From: Treponema sp.
GTDB lineage: Bacteria > Spirochaetota > Spirochaetia > Treponematales > Treponemataceae
NCBI GenBank assembly: GCA_016296205.1
Contig: JAEDJS010000060.1
Span: forward strand, 1 to 11,169
DNA length: 11,169 nt
Direction of reading: 5' to 3'
In this document: piece after piece, positions 1 to 6,313 of the stretch
How positions within the stretch are numbered: the first letter of the stretch is position 1
Layout of the letters: every line of letters starts with the position of its first letter
Translations under genes and position numbers: made by a program
The notes under the pieces: model-generated
Databases searched by the model: none
Told to the model about the DNA's origin: nothing
Seen by the model: only the letters and a program-made list of their open reading frames with translations

Positions 1-830
1 GTCTGCTGGCCAAAATTTTTGTTAATCTCACTAAAAGTCTGGCGATTCATTTCTTCCTGATCTTTTAACATTCCGTATGGAACGCCGTATGCTTTTTCCA
101 GATCATCCTTTGTAAGAACTTCTTCAGGACTGCCAAAAGTCATATCTCTGTTAGGGTAGAACAATAAAACATTGTCTGCATATTTTTTACTCAGTTCCAG
201 CTCGTGGATACTGATGTACATGGGTGTGCCTGTTTCATTACTGAATTTCTTAAGATAATTGAGAGAATTTTCCTTCTGTTTGAATTCCATGGCAAAAAGT
301 GGTTCGTCCATAAAAATACTCATGCTGCCGTAAAGTAAACTAAAGGCAAGGAGTGTACGCTGGATTTCGCCTTTGCTTAATTTCTGCAATGGTCGTGTAA
401 GGACGTTGCCAAGTTCAAAAACTTCTGTTACCTCTGCCAGTAAATCCCGGTCTTCAATACCTTTTGCATTCCCCCGGAAGTTTCCGTTTTTGTAAACATA
501 GCTGAGGAGTTCATTTGCCGGCTGTTGAGTTTCAAATTCCATATTTTGATAAATCACACTGGCCACAAGATTTTTCTGCTGTTCACCAAGAGCTCCAATG
601 TTCTGGTCAAAAAGTTTAACATTGCCATTTTGTGGAATAAGCCGTCCGCTGGCAAGCATCATAAAGGTAGTTTTACCGCAGCCGTTTGGTCCTACTAAAC
701 TTGTAAAGCTTGATGGAATTGTTCCAGTAAAATGTTCAAAAACTGGTTTATTAATAATTGGATTGCCCGCTTTGTCTAAATCTGAAGGGTCGTCTGGATA
801 TTTAAAAGTAACATCATTGAATTGAATCAT
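1..830 (-). CDS. ABC transporter ATP-binding protein (3' end beyond window)
   Basis: Nucleotide-binding subunit of an ABC transporter; 276 complete codons are visible from the ATG at 830 before the left edge cuts it. It shows a Walker A (GPNGCGKTT, residues 47-55), Q-loop Gln95, the signature as LSKGE (151-155) instead of LSGGQ, Walker B with catalytic Glu (SIFMDEP, 171-177) and the H-loop His209. The tail GSPEEVLT...AYGVPYG (233-253) resembles the end of iron-siderophore/cobalamin-type (FecE/BtuD-like) ATPases, so metal-chelate uptake is a guess; no permease is in view to fix the substrate. Odd points: a roughly 20-residue stretch between the A-loop aromatics (F9, Y11) and the strand before Walker A is longer than usual, and the D-loop reads LFAMEF where most ABC ATPases have an S/N-x-LD type motif. 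The start is set by the good N-terminal beta-strand (MIQFNDVTFKYP) and by the promoter 6 nt upstream; there is no SD. ATPase assignment is firm, substrate unknown. Confidence 0.92.
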   Translation of the reverse strand, partial: MIQFNDVTFKYPDDPSDLDKAGNPIINKPVFEHFTGTIPSSFTSLVGPNGCGKTTFMMLASGRLIPQNGNVKLFDQNIGALGEQQKNLVASVIYQNMEFETQQPANELLSYVYKNGNFRGNAKGIEDRDLLAEVTEVFELGNVLTRPLQKLSKGEIQRTLLAFSLLYGSMSIFMDEPLFAMEFKQKENSLNYLKKFSNETGTPMYISIHELELSKKYADNVLLFYPNRDMTFGSPEEVLTKDDLEKAYGVPYGMLKDQEEMNRQTFSEINKNFGQQ

Positions 831-836
831 AAACAA

Positions 837-865
837 ATTGTATCACGTTCTGCTTAATTTTTCAA
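837..865 (-). promoter_or_regulatory. Promoter of the ABC ATPase gene, predicted leaderless
   Basis: On the minus strand TTGAAA (860-865) is followed by 17 bp and TACAAT (837-842). Only six bases (831-836) separate the -10 from the ATG, so the expected transcription start falls on or next to the A of the start codon. No SD is present. Confidence 0.75.
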
Positions 866-866
866 T

Positions 867-895
867 TTGACTAATATACAAAAAAAAATTATAAT
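867..895 (+). promoter_or_regulatory. Promoter of the AEC permease / ATP-grasp operon, predicted leaderless
   Basis: TTGACT (867-872), 17 bp, TATAAT (890-895), then 8 nt to the ATG at 904. This is a near-consensus sigma-70 promoter. The -10 is centred in a 16-bp perfect AT palindrome (884-899). Its -35 is separated by one base from the -35 of the divergent ABC promoter, so the two polymerase sites overlap. Confidence 0.78.
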
Positions 896-903
896 TTTTA
901 ATT

Positions 904-1839
904 ATGTTAGTAAGTTTATTGGCAGTAAGTAAACAAGTTTTGATTTTATTTATTTTGATGGGAATTGGATTTATCTGCACAAAGAAAAAAATCTTTAGTG
1001 AAGAATGCATGAAGGGCATTAGTGAATTTGTACTTCATTTTGTAACCCCTTGTGTAATTATTAAATCTTTCCATCGGGAATATGATCCATCTTTGATTGG
1101 GCATCTTGGAATTAGTGCTCTTACTGCTTTGCTTATTTACATCGGTTCAATTTTATTAACCTACCTGATTCTCCATGAAGCAAATCCAGACAAAGATAAA
1201 GTAATGCGTTACGGTGCAATTTTTTCCAACTGCGGATACATGGCACTTCCTTTGCAGCAGGCACTTTGCGGTGATGACGGAGTATTTTTTGGTGCCGCCT
1301 ATATTGCAGTTTATAATCTTGTGAGCTGGACTTACGGTTATATGATGATGAGCGGAGAAAGAAAAATCACATTTAAAAAGCTTATTCTTAATCCTGGTGT
1401 AATAGGAATTTCAATAGGAATGATATTTTTCCTTACTCCTTTAAAACTTCCAGAACCAATTTTCCAGTGTGTTACTCATCTTGCAAACCTTAATACTCCA
1501 ATGCCAATGATTATTATTGGTTTCTATCTTGCAGGAATTACAGATTTTAGTTTTCTTAAAAGCATAAAATTTGTAATTGTTATTTTCTTGAGAATGATTT
1601 TTTACCCCATGATTACACTTGGAATTCTTCTCCTGTGTAAAATGCCTGCAGAAGTTCTTGTTCCAATGGTAATGGCAACCAGTGCTCCTTGTGCGGCAAA
1701 TACAACTGTTTTTTCATTGAAATTTAATCGTGATACTAAACTGGCTACTGCTCTGGTTTCTATAACAACACTGCTTTCCATTATTACTATGCCGTTAATA
1801 GTAAGTCTATCAATGCTGTGGTCAGGGTTTTCTTTCTAA
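904..1839 (+). CDS. AEC (auxin efflux carrier) family transporter
   Basis: Integral inner-membrane carrier of the AEC family (Mem_trans, PF03547); 311 aa is the normal length for bacterial members. The chain is almost entirely hydrophobic, with about ten predicted membrane segments. Family hallmarks are visible: FSNCGYMALPL (107-117), YNLVSWTYG (137-145), LNPGVIGISIGM (162-173), the TPMPMIIIGFYLA segment (198-210), and the conserved end APCAANTTVFSLKFN (261-275) followed by SITTLLSIITMPLI (286-299). Bacterial AEC proteins are linked to small organic anions such as malate, malonate or amino acids; nothing here fixes the substrate. The start is supported by the promoter immediately upstream and by the first membrane helix beginning at about residue 5. 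No SD is seen. The stop codon directly abuts the ATG of the ATP-grasp gene, implying co-transcription and translational coupling, so that ligase may make or use the transported compound. Confidence 0.9.
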   Translation: MLVSLLAVSKQVLILFILMGIGFICTKKKIFSEECMKGISEFVLHFVTPCVIIKSFHREYDPSLIGHLGISALTALLIYIGSILLTYLILHEANPDKDKVMRYGAIFSNCGYMALPLQQALCGDDGVFFGAAYIAVYNLVSWTYGYMMMSGERKITFKKLILNPGVIGISIGMIFFLTPLKLPEPIFQCVTHLANLNTPMPMIIIGFYLAGITDFSFLKSIKFVIVIFLRMIFYPMITLGILLLCKMPAEVLVPMVMATSAPCAANTTVFSLKFNRDTKLATALVSITTLLSIITMPLIVSLSMLWSGFSF

Positions 1840-2970
1840 ATGGAAGAAAATTTTATTCTTGGAGGAGCCGCCTCAGTTTTTGATTTAAAATCTATTGGTG
1901 ACTCTTTTAAACAAATGGGAATCAATATTAAATTCTCTGACTGTGAGTTTATGAAACAATTTTCAAGACCTCAGGACAAACAGATTACAACCTGGACTGG
2001 AAAAGCGTATCATGGCGAAAAACTAATCCCCTTAAGTGAATATTGGGTGAGCCAGTGTCTGGAATCAAATGGAACAAACTGCTGCATCTCAGAAAATGCA
2101 TTAAAGGCTTCCAGAGACAAATTGTTTTTTAATAAGTTGATGGAAGAAAACAATTTTGACAGTCTTAAAACCTTTGAAGATTTTTCCACCGCAGTTGATT
2201 ACGTTAACCAGGGAAATTCAATCGTAGTAAAACCAAAAGGCTTGCTTAGCGGTTACGGTGTTCAGATAATAAATCAGTGTAATATTTCCATGTTGAATAA
2301 ATCGTTCCAGGACGCTGCCAATATTCATAACCGGACCCTGCGTTTGTTTGATATGAAAAATTGCGGTGCCATGATAACAGAGCTTTTAAAAGGCGTTGAA
2401 TACAGTGCCGATGTTTTTATTTTTAAAGAAAGATTTTCTATTGTCCGTCTGGCTCAAAAAGTTGTATCTAGTTTAAATGGCCGGCCTTGTGCTCTTGCCT
2501 ATAAATTAATAAATCCATGCAGCCTAATAACAGATGCTTTAAAAAACTGGTGCAGTGTTCTGTTTTCTAAAAATGATATAAGTTTTGTCCAGTTTGATTT
2601 TATTGTTACAGATTCCAGCAGAATTGTTCCTATTGATTTTAGCCCACGAGTTGGCGGTGGAATAAGCCAGTTGATGATGGAATTGCAGAATTTTTCAGGG
2701 ATTAATCCTTATGCCAGTGCAATAATGGGGCATACAGTTAATGTTCCGGAAGATAAATTTTTAGTTCAATTGAATTATTTAAGCGGAAAAGACGGATACG
2801 TAGAAAATGATGATTATAAACTTGCAGAAGGCACACAGCAGATTTATAAACATAAAGGGGATTATGTAATTTCTACTCCCAGCAGCGTTGGTTCCAGAAT
2901 AGCAACAGTTGTTTTCCGTGGAAATTTTAATGAAGTGGATTTTGGCTCCTTAGTAATCAGGAATCTGTAA
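1840..2970 (+). CDS. ATP-grasp domain protein, putative carboxylate-amine/thiol ligase
   Basis: Cytosolic 376-aa protein with an ATP-grasp fold; such enzymes make an acyl-phosphate from a carboxylate with ATP and join it to a nucleophile. Visible elements in order: a Rossmann-like N-terminus (FILGGAASVFDLKSIG, 5-20), SRDKLFFNKLMEENN (91-105) opening the ATP-grasp region, the nucleotide-binding strand and small loop IVVKPKGLLSGYGV (128-141, K131), TELLKGVEYSADVFI (180-194, E181 likely adenine/ribose contact), the first metal acid in FVQFDF (D253) and the second in PIDFSPRVGGG (264-274, D267, R270). The canonical Mg-ligand motif ExN-P-R is therefore DxS-P-R: an Asp for the Glu and a Ser for the Asn. 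A roughly 70-residue C-terminal region follows. I do not recognise a named family. It begins at the base after the permease stop and has no SD, so translation is probably coupled. Possible roles include a dipeptide-type or metabolite ligase. Fold call is strong, reaction unknown. Confidence 0.82.
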   Translation: MEENFILGGAASVFDLKSIGDSFKQMGINIKFSDCEFMKQFSRPQDKQITTWTGKAYHGEKLIPLSEYWVSQCLESNGTNCCISENALKASRDKLFFNKLMEENNFDSLKTFEDFSTAVDYVNQGNSIVVKPKGLLSGYGVQIINQCNISMLNKSFQDAANIHNRTLRLFDMKNCGAMITELLKGVEYSADVFIFKERFSIVRLAQKVVSSLNGRPCALAYKLINPCSLITDALKNWCSVLFSKNDISFVQFDFIVTDSSRIVPIDFSPRVGGGISQLMMELQNFSGINPYASAIMGHTVNVPEDKFLVQLNYLSGKDGYVENDDYKLAEGTQQIYKHKGDYVISTPSSVGSRIATVVFRGNFNEVDFGSLVIRNL

Positions 2971-2982
2971 AAAATCAACTTT

Positions 2983-3011
2983 AGTATTATTTAAGATGTT
3001 GCAATAATACT
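2983..3011. repeat. 9-bp perfect inverted repeat overlapping a promoter
   Basis: AGTATTATT (2983-2991) and its exact complement AATAATACT (3003-3011) flank an 11-nt spacer. There is no T-tract after the right arm, so it is a poor terminator for the ATP-grasp gene. The right arm overlaps the -35 of the amidohydrolase promoter, which suits an operator; an mRNA 3'-end stem is the alternative. Confidence 0.55.
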
Positions 3012-3027
3012 TAAAATTTGATAAATT
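2999..3027 (+). promoter_or_regulatory. Promoter of the amidohydrolase gene, predicted leaderless
   Basis: TTGCAA (2999-3004), 17 bp, TAAATT (3022-3027), then six bases to the ATG at 3034. Each hexamer matches consensus at 4 of 6 positions, so it is weaker than the others, but the spacing repeats that of the other SD-less genes exactly. No purine-rich SD precedes the ATG. Confidence 0.55.
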
Positions 3028-3033
3028 ATTGTT

Positions 3034-3816
3034 ATGATTATAGACGCACACGCACATATTTATCCAGAAAAAATTGCAGAAAAAGCAACTGCCGCCATTG
3101 GTGATTTTTACGACGCTTCTATGCGCTACCATGGTCACATGCAGGAGCTTATTGAAAGCGGAAAAAAGATTGGGGTTGATAAATTTCTTGTTCACTCAAC
3201 AGCCACAAAAGCAGCCCAAGTTGAATCTATCAATAATTTTATTATTTCTTCTGTAAATGCAGAACCACTTTTTGTAGGCTACGGCACAATTCATCCCGAT
3301 TATGAGAATTTTGAAGCTGAATTAAAACGAATTAAAGGGGCCGGGTTAAAAGGTGTAAAGCTTCATCCGGATTTTCAGCATTTTGCAGTTGATGCAGACT
3401 GTATGGATCCAATTTACGAAGTTCTGGCTTCAGAAAAAATGCCTGTTCTTGTTCATGCTGGAGATTGCCGTTACGATTATTCACAACCTCACAGAATTGC
3501 TCACCTTTTGGAAAAGCATCCTTCTTTGGATGTAATTGCAGCACATTTTGGCGGTTATACCCAATGGGCAGAAAGTGAAGAATGTCTTTGCGGTAAAAGA
3601 GTTTGGTTTGATACATCAAGCACAACATGGAAGCTTCCTGCAGAAGATGCAAACCGTATGCTTAAAAAACACGGGTATGAAAAATTCTTCTTTGGCAGTG
3701 ATTTTCCAATGTGGGATCATGAAGGAGAAGTTGAACGCCTTAAAAAATATGATATTTCATCAAGTCAGATGGAAATGATTATGGGCGAAAACGCAAGACA
3801 GTTTCTTGGATTGTAA
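3034..3816 (+). CDS. Amidohydrolase-2 family metal-dependent hydrolase
   Basis: A 260-aa TIM-barrel protein of the amidohydrolase superfamily (Amidohydro_2, PF04909), probably cytosolic. The metal and catalytic residues are all visible: the N-terminal HxH in DAHAHIYP (H6, H8), GVKLHPDFQ (H111), PVLVHAGD (H141), VIAAHFGG (H171) and the late FFGSDFPMWD Asp (D223). KLHP rather than a carbamylated lysine, and GSDFP near the end, match the uronate/ACMSD-like hydrolase or decarboxylase branch rather than urease or dihydroorotase. Members include decarboxylases and C-O or C-N hydrolases, so the substrate cannot be named. The start is at the beginning of strand 1, six bases after a plausible -10, without an SD. 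It lies 63 bp after the ATP-grasp gene on the same strand but seems to have its own promoter. The bidirectional terminator ends it. Confidence 0.88.
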   Translation: MIIDAHAHIYPEKIAEKATAAIGDFYDASMRYHGHMQELIESGKKIGVDKFLVHSTATKAAQVESINNFIISSVNAEPLFVGYGTIHPDYENFEAELKRIKGAGLKGVKLHPDFQHFAVDADCMDPIYEVLASEKMPVLVHAGDCRYDYSQPHRIAHLLEKHPSLDVIAAHFGGYTQWAESEECLCGKRVWFDTSSTTWKLPAEDANRMLKKHGYEKFFFGSDFPMWDHEGEVERLKKYDISSSQMEMIMGENARQFLGL

Positions 3817-3833
3817 TTAAATTCTTTGCAGAT

Positions 3834-3890
3834 AAAAAAATGCCAGTTTGAAGTGTCCAACAATTGGGATTCAAACTGGCAATTTTTTTT
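3834..3890. terminator. Bidirectional intrinsic terminator between convergent genes
   Basis: TGCCAGTTTGAA (3841-3852) pairs perfectly over 12 bp with TTCAAACTGGCA (3870-3881). Inside the loop CCAA (3857-3860) can pair with TTGG (3864-3867). T8 follows on the plus strand (3883-3890) and A7 precedes (3834-3840), giving a U-tract on the minus strand too. It serves both the amidohydrolase and pckG. Confidence 0.93.
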
Positions 3891-3908
3891 GGATTTAAAC
3901 AATTTTCT

Positions 3909-3930
3909 GGCCCTGGAATTAACCAGGACC
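3909..3930 (-). other. GC-rich hairpin in the pckG 3' UTR
   Basis: GGCCCTGG (3909-3916) and CCAGGACC (3923-3930) form an 8-bp stem with one G-U pair and a 6-nt loop, 9 nt after the pckG stop. No U-tract follows on the minus strand, so it is more likely a 3'-end stabilising stem ahead of the real terminator than a terminator itself. Confidence 0.55.
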
Positions 3931-3939
3931 AAAGTTGAA

Positions 3940-5796
3940 TTATTTGTTCAAGCGAGCTTCCAAGTCGTCCAAACATTCAACCAATTCTTTTGGAAGATGT
4001 GAACCGAATTTTGGATAGTGGTTTTCGCGGATATCAGCAATTTCTTTCTTCCATCCTTCAACATCAACTTTGAGGATTTCTGGGAGAGTTGCTTTGTAGT
4101 AGTCTGCCAAACCGTCTGTGTTAAGAGAACCTTCTTTTGGCATAAATCCGATTGGTGTATCAATTGCATTGTCTTTTCCGTCACAGCGGTCAAAAATCCA
4201 AGCAAGAACACGGCTGTTATCACCGTAACCAGGCCACATGAATCCACCTGGGAGTTCAGGGTTGTTGTCGTCCTTGCGGAACCAGTTAACGTAGAAGATC
4301 TTTGGAAGCTTGTCCTGATCTTTTGCGCTTGCACCAATGTTAATCCAGTGCTGGAAGTAGTCGCCCATGTTGTAACCACAGAATGGGAGAATTGCAAATG
4401 GGTCGCGGCGGATTTTACCAACTTCTGCAGCGTTGATTGTAGAAGCTGCTGTAATTTCTGAACCAACGATAGAACCAAGGAATACACCGTGATTCCAGTT
4501 GCGGCTCTGATGTACGAGAGGAATTGTTGATGGGCGGCGTCCACCAAAGAGGATAGCACTGATAGGTACACCTTTTGGATCTTCCCAGTCGCTGGCGATA
4601 CATGGACACTGTCCTGCTGGAGCTGTAAAGCGTGCGTTTGGATGAGCCATTTCTTCGCCCTTAGGAGCTTTGTCTTTTGGAAGAGCATCACGTGTGTTGC
4701 CTTTCCAGTCAACAAGCTTGCCTTTTGCCGGATATCCGATTCCTTCCCACCAAACGTCGCCGTCTTCTGTAAGAGCACAGTTTGTGTAAATTGTGTTCTT
4801 TTCTGCAGAAACCAGAGCGTTTTTGTTAGAAGTTGCAGATGTTCCTGGTGCAACACCAAAGAATCCTGCTTCTGGGTTAATAGCATAAAGACGACCATCT
4901 TCGCCGAACTTCATCCATGCAATATCATCACCAACAGTTTCTACCTTCCATCCTGGGATTGTAGGAATAAGCATAGCAAGGTTTGTTTTACCACAAGCAC
5001 TTGGGAATGCACCTGTTACATATTTAACTTTTCCTTCTGGGTTTGTAAGTTTAAGGATAAGCATGTGTTCTGCAAGCCAGCCTTCTTTGCGGGCAAGAAC
5101 AGTAGCAATGCGCAGGGCGAAACATTTTTTGCCCAGAAGAGCGTTTCCACCGTAACCTGAACCGTAAGACCAGATGAGTCCTTCATCTGGGAAATGAGAA
5201 ATGTATTTGTGTTCAACATCTGCACATGGCCAAATACCATTGTCTTTTTCGCCATTGTTCAATGGTTTACCAACTGAGTGGAGACATGGAACGAATTCTG
5301 CTTTTGGATCTGCGTTAAAGATGTCAAGAACTTTCTGACCTGCACGAGTCATAATGTCCATGTTGAGAACAACGTATTCAGAGTCTGTTATTTCAACACC
5401 GTTTTTAGAGATGTTTGAACCAAGTGGACCCATACAGAAAGGAATGATGTACATTGTACGACCGTGCATACAACCTTTGTAAAGTCCTTTCATTGTTGCT
5501 TTAAGTTCTTTTGGATCGATCCAGTGGTTTGTTGGACCTGCATCTTCTTCCTTTATAGAAGAAATAAATGTGCGGCTTTCTACACGTGCTACATCGCTAG
5601 GAAGTGAGCGGAAAAGAAAGCTATGTGGTTTCTTGGCAAGTGGAGTTGCAAGACCTGCATCTACACATTTCTGCATAAGGCGGTCGTATTCTTCGTTTGA
5701 ACCGTCACAAACGTAAACTGAATCTGGTTCACACATTGCAACACATTCTTCTACCCAGGCTTTGATTCCAGGGTGTTTAATTGAATCTATAGTCAT
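3940..5796 (-). CDS. pckG: Phosphoenolpyruvate carboxykinase (GTP)
   Basis: Cytosolic enzyme interconverting oxaloacetate + GTP and PEP + CO2 + GDP. At 618 aa it has full family length. Hallmarks of the GTP type: VESRTFI (R75, substrate contact), the substrate loop YGSGYGGNALLGKKCFALRIA (211-231), K223/K224 and H244 near the metal, the P-loop AFPSACGKTNLAM (263-275) with the reactive Cys268, the second kinase motif VGDDIAWM (288-295), PEAGFFGVAPGTS (308-320), NARFTAP (387-393), FGGRRPSTIPLV (417-428), a lid-like stretch SEITAASTINAAEVGK (446-461) and the guanine-site region VNWFRKD (503-509) with GDNSRV (525-530). In anaerobic fermenters it often works in the CO2-fixing direction towards oxaloacetate. 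It stands alone with its own promoter, a 46-nt leader and an SD, and ends at the shared terminator. Base composition is visibly richer in G+C than its neighbours (32 of 60 in row 4561-4620), in line with high expression. Annotation is certain. Confidence 0.98.
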   Translation of the reverse strand: MTIDSIKHPGIKAWVEECVAMCEPDSVYVCDGSNEEYDRLMQKCVDAGLATPLAKKPHSFLFRSLPSDVARVESRTFISSIKEEDAGPTNHWIDPKELKATMKGLYKGCMHGRTMYIIPFCMGPLGSNISKNGVEITDSEYVVLNMDIMTRAGQKVLDIFNADPKAEFVPCLHSVGKPLNNGEKDNGIWPCADVEHKYISHFPDEGLIWSYGSGYGGNALLGKKCFALRIATVLARKEGWLAEHMLILKLTNPEGKVKYVTGAFPSACGKTNLAMLIPTIPGWKVETVGDDIAWMKFGEDGRLYAINPEAGFFGVAPGTSATSNKNALVSAEKNTIYTNCALTEDGDVWWEGIGYPAKGKLVDWKGNTRDALPKDKAPKGEEMAHPNARFTAPAGQCPCIASDWEDPKGVPISAILFGGRRPSTIPLVHQSRNWNHGVFLGSIVGSEITAASTINAAEVGKIRRDPFAILPFCGYNMGDYFQHWINIGASAKDQDKLPKIFYVNWFRKDDNNPELPGGFMWPGYGDNSRVLAWIFDRCDGKDNAIDTPIGFMPKEGSLNTDGLADYYKATLPEILKVDVEGWKKEIADIRENHYPKFGSHLPKELVECLDDLEARLNK

Positions 5797-5804
5797 TGTA
5801 TATA

Positions 5805-5820
5805 CTCCTTACAGGCTCCT
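5805..5820 (-). promoter_or_regulatory. Duplicated Shine-Dalgarno of pckG
   Basis: AAGGAG (5805-5810) lies 8 nt before the pckG ATG, an ideal position. A second AGGAG (5816-5820) lies 11 nt further upstream and could act as a ribosome standby site. This contrasts with the SD-less neighbours. Confidence 0.85.
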
Positions 5821-5848
5821 ATATTCCAAGAAACCTAATTTGAGTAAC

Positions 5849-5877
5849 AGTATAAATTAAATAAAAATTTAGTTCAA
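5849..5877 (-). promoter_or_regulatory. pckG promoter
   Basis: TTGAAC (5872-5877), 17 bp, TATACT (5849-5854) on the minus strand; transcription would start near 5842, giving a leader of about 46 nt that contains the SD. Upstream, a 9-nt direct repeat AATTTAGTT occurs at 5866-5874 (touching the -35) and 5890-5898. Confidence 0.8.
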
Positions 5878-6001
5878 TATATATGGTGGAATTTAGTTAA
5901 ATTTTGTTGATTTTATCGGTATATCTGTGGGTGTTTATGTTAAGAGAGAGTTTACCGGCAAGGGGTACATTTTTTGATTTTTAAATTTTTGTATAAACTA
6001 C

Positions 6002-6030
6002 TAGACATGATTTTAAAAATCCTATATATT
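6002..6030 (+). promoter_or_regulatory. tRNA-Cys promoter
   Basis: TAGACA (6002-6007), 17 bp, TATATT (6025-6030), with the mature tRNA beginning 14 nt after the -10, a short 5' leader for RNase P. A shifted -10 (TATTAT, 6027-6032) is possible with 19-bp spacing. The preceding stretch 5904-6001 shows no gene. Confidence 0.68.
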
Positions 6031-6043
6031 ATAGAAACATTAT

Positions 6044-6115
6044 GGCGTCTTACCCAAGTGGTAAGGGACTGGTCTGCAAAACCATTATGCATCGGTTCGA
6101 TTCCGATAGACGCCT
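6044..6115 (+). tRNA. tRNA-Cys (anticodon GCA)
   Basis: A 72-nt cloverleaf: acceptor GGCGTCT (6044-6050) pairs with AGACGCC (6108-6114); D-arm stem CCC/GGG with the GTGGTAA loop core; anticodon loop CTGCAAA with GCA at 34-36; T-arm ATCGG/CCGAT around TTCGATT. The discriminator base is U73, the main cysteine identity element. Position 27-43 is a C-U mismatch at the top of the anticodon stem. CCA is not encoded, so it must be added afterwards. The gene stands alone between pckG and the barrel protein. Confidence 0.97.
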
Positions 6116-6125
6116 TTGCAAAATG

Positions 6126-6156
6126 GATGCTTCATCAACTGGAGCATCTTTTTTTT
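6126..6156 (+). terminator. Intrinsic terminator of tRNA-Cys
   Basis: GATGCTTC (6126-6133) pairs with GGAGCATC (6141-6148), 8 bp including one T-G, 7-nt loop, followed by T8 (6149-6156). It starts 10 nt after the tRNA. Confidence 0.9.
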
Positions 6157-6162
6157 GCCTTC

Positions 6163-6190
6163 CGGAATGTTCGAGCAAAGCTGCATTCCG
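6163..6190 (+). other. Hairpin between the tRNA terminator and a second terminator
   Basis: CGGAATG (6163-6169) pairs perfectly with CATTCCG (6184-6190), and AGC/GCT (6174-6176, 6180-6182) can form an inner stem. It is followed by TTTATATATATT rather than a pure U-tract. It may be a weak back-up terminator; no open reading frame of note lies here. Confidence 0.5.
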
Positions 6191-6202
6191 TTTATATATA
6201 TT

Positions 6203-6240
6203 CACCGGTTATCAATTTGTTTGGTGCCGGTGTTTTTTTT
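6203..6240 (+). terminator. Second terminator-like hairpin downstream of tRNA-Cys
   Basis: CACCGG (6203-6208) pairs with CCGGTG (6227-6232) across an 18-nt loop, directly followed by T8 (6233-6240). The long loop makes it weaker than the first. It ends 45 nt before the -35 of the next gene and would insulate it from tRNA transcription. Confidence 0.6.
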
Positions 6241-6284
6241 GCTTTTTCCAAATTAGCTGGTGATGTTTGCAATCTGGCTATAAA

Positions 6285-6313
6285 TTGAAAGAAATTAAAA
6301 TCCGTGTTATTAT
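6285..6313 (+). promoter_or_regulatory. Promoter of the barrel-protease gene, predicted leaderless
   Basis: TTGAAA (6285-6290), 17 bp, TATTAT (6308-6313), then six bases (CAACCC) to the ATG at 6320. Both hexamers match consensus at 5 of 6. No SD precedes the ATG. Confidence 0.72.

Noticed and set aside
598..825. 75-aa plus-strand open frame inside the ABC ATPase
   Set aside because: Antisense to the Walker A region; no SD and no domain.
3074..3778. Alternative-frame open frames inside the amidohydrolase gene
   Set aside because: The amidohydrolase frame has all family catalytic motifs; the others are shadows.
3948..5160. Long open frames overlapping pckG (316 aa on the same strand in another frame, 172 and 147 aa antisense)
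   Set aside because: They lie wholly inside the unmistakable pckG gene, have low-complexity or Cys/Phe-rich composition without motifs, and lack start signals.
5904..6001. Possible small gene or riboswitch between the pckG and tRNA promoters
   Set aside because: No conserved fold, start signal or coding pattern was found; it appears to be plain AT-rich intergenic DNA.
5974..6288. Open frames of 104 and 73 aa across tRNA-Cys
   Set aside because: They run through the tRNA and two terminators, have no SD, and their products show no recognisable domain.
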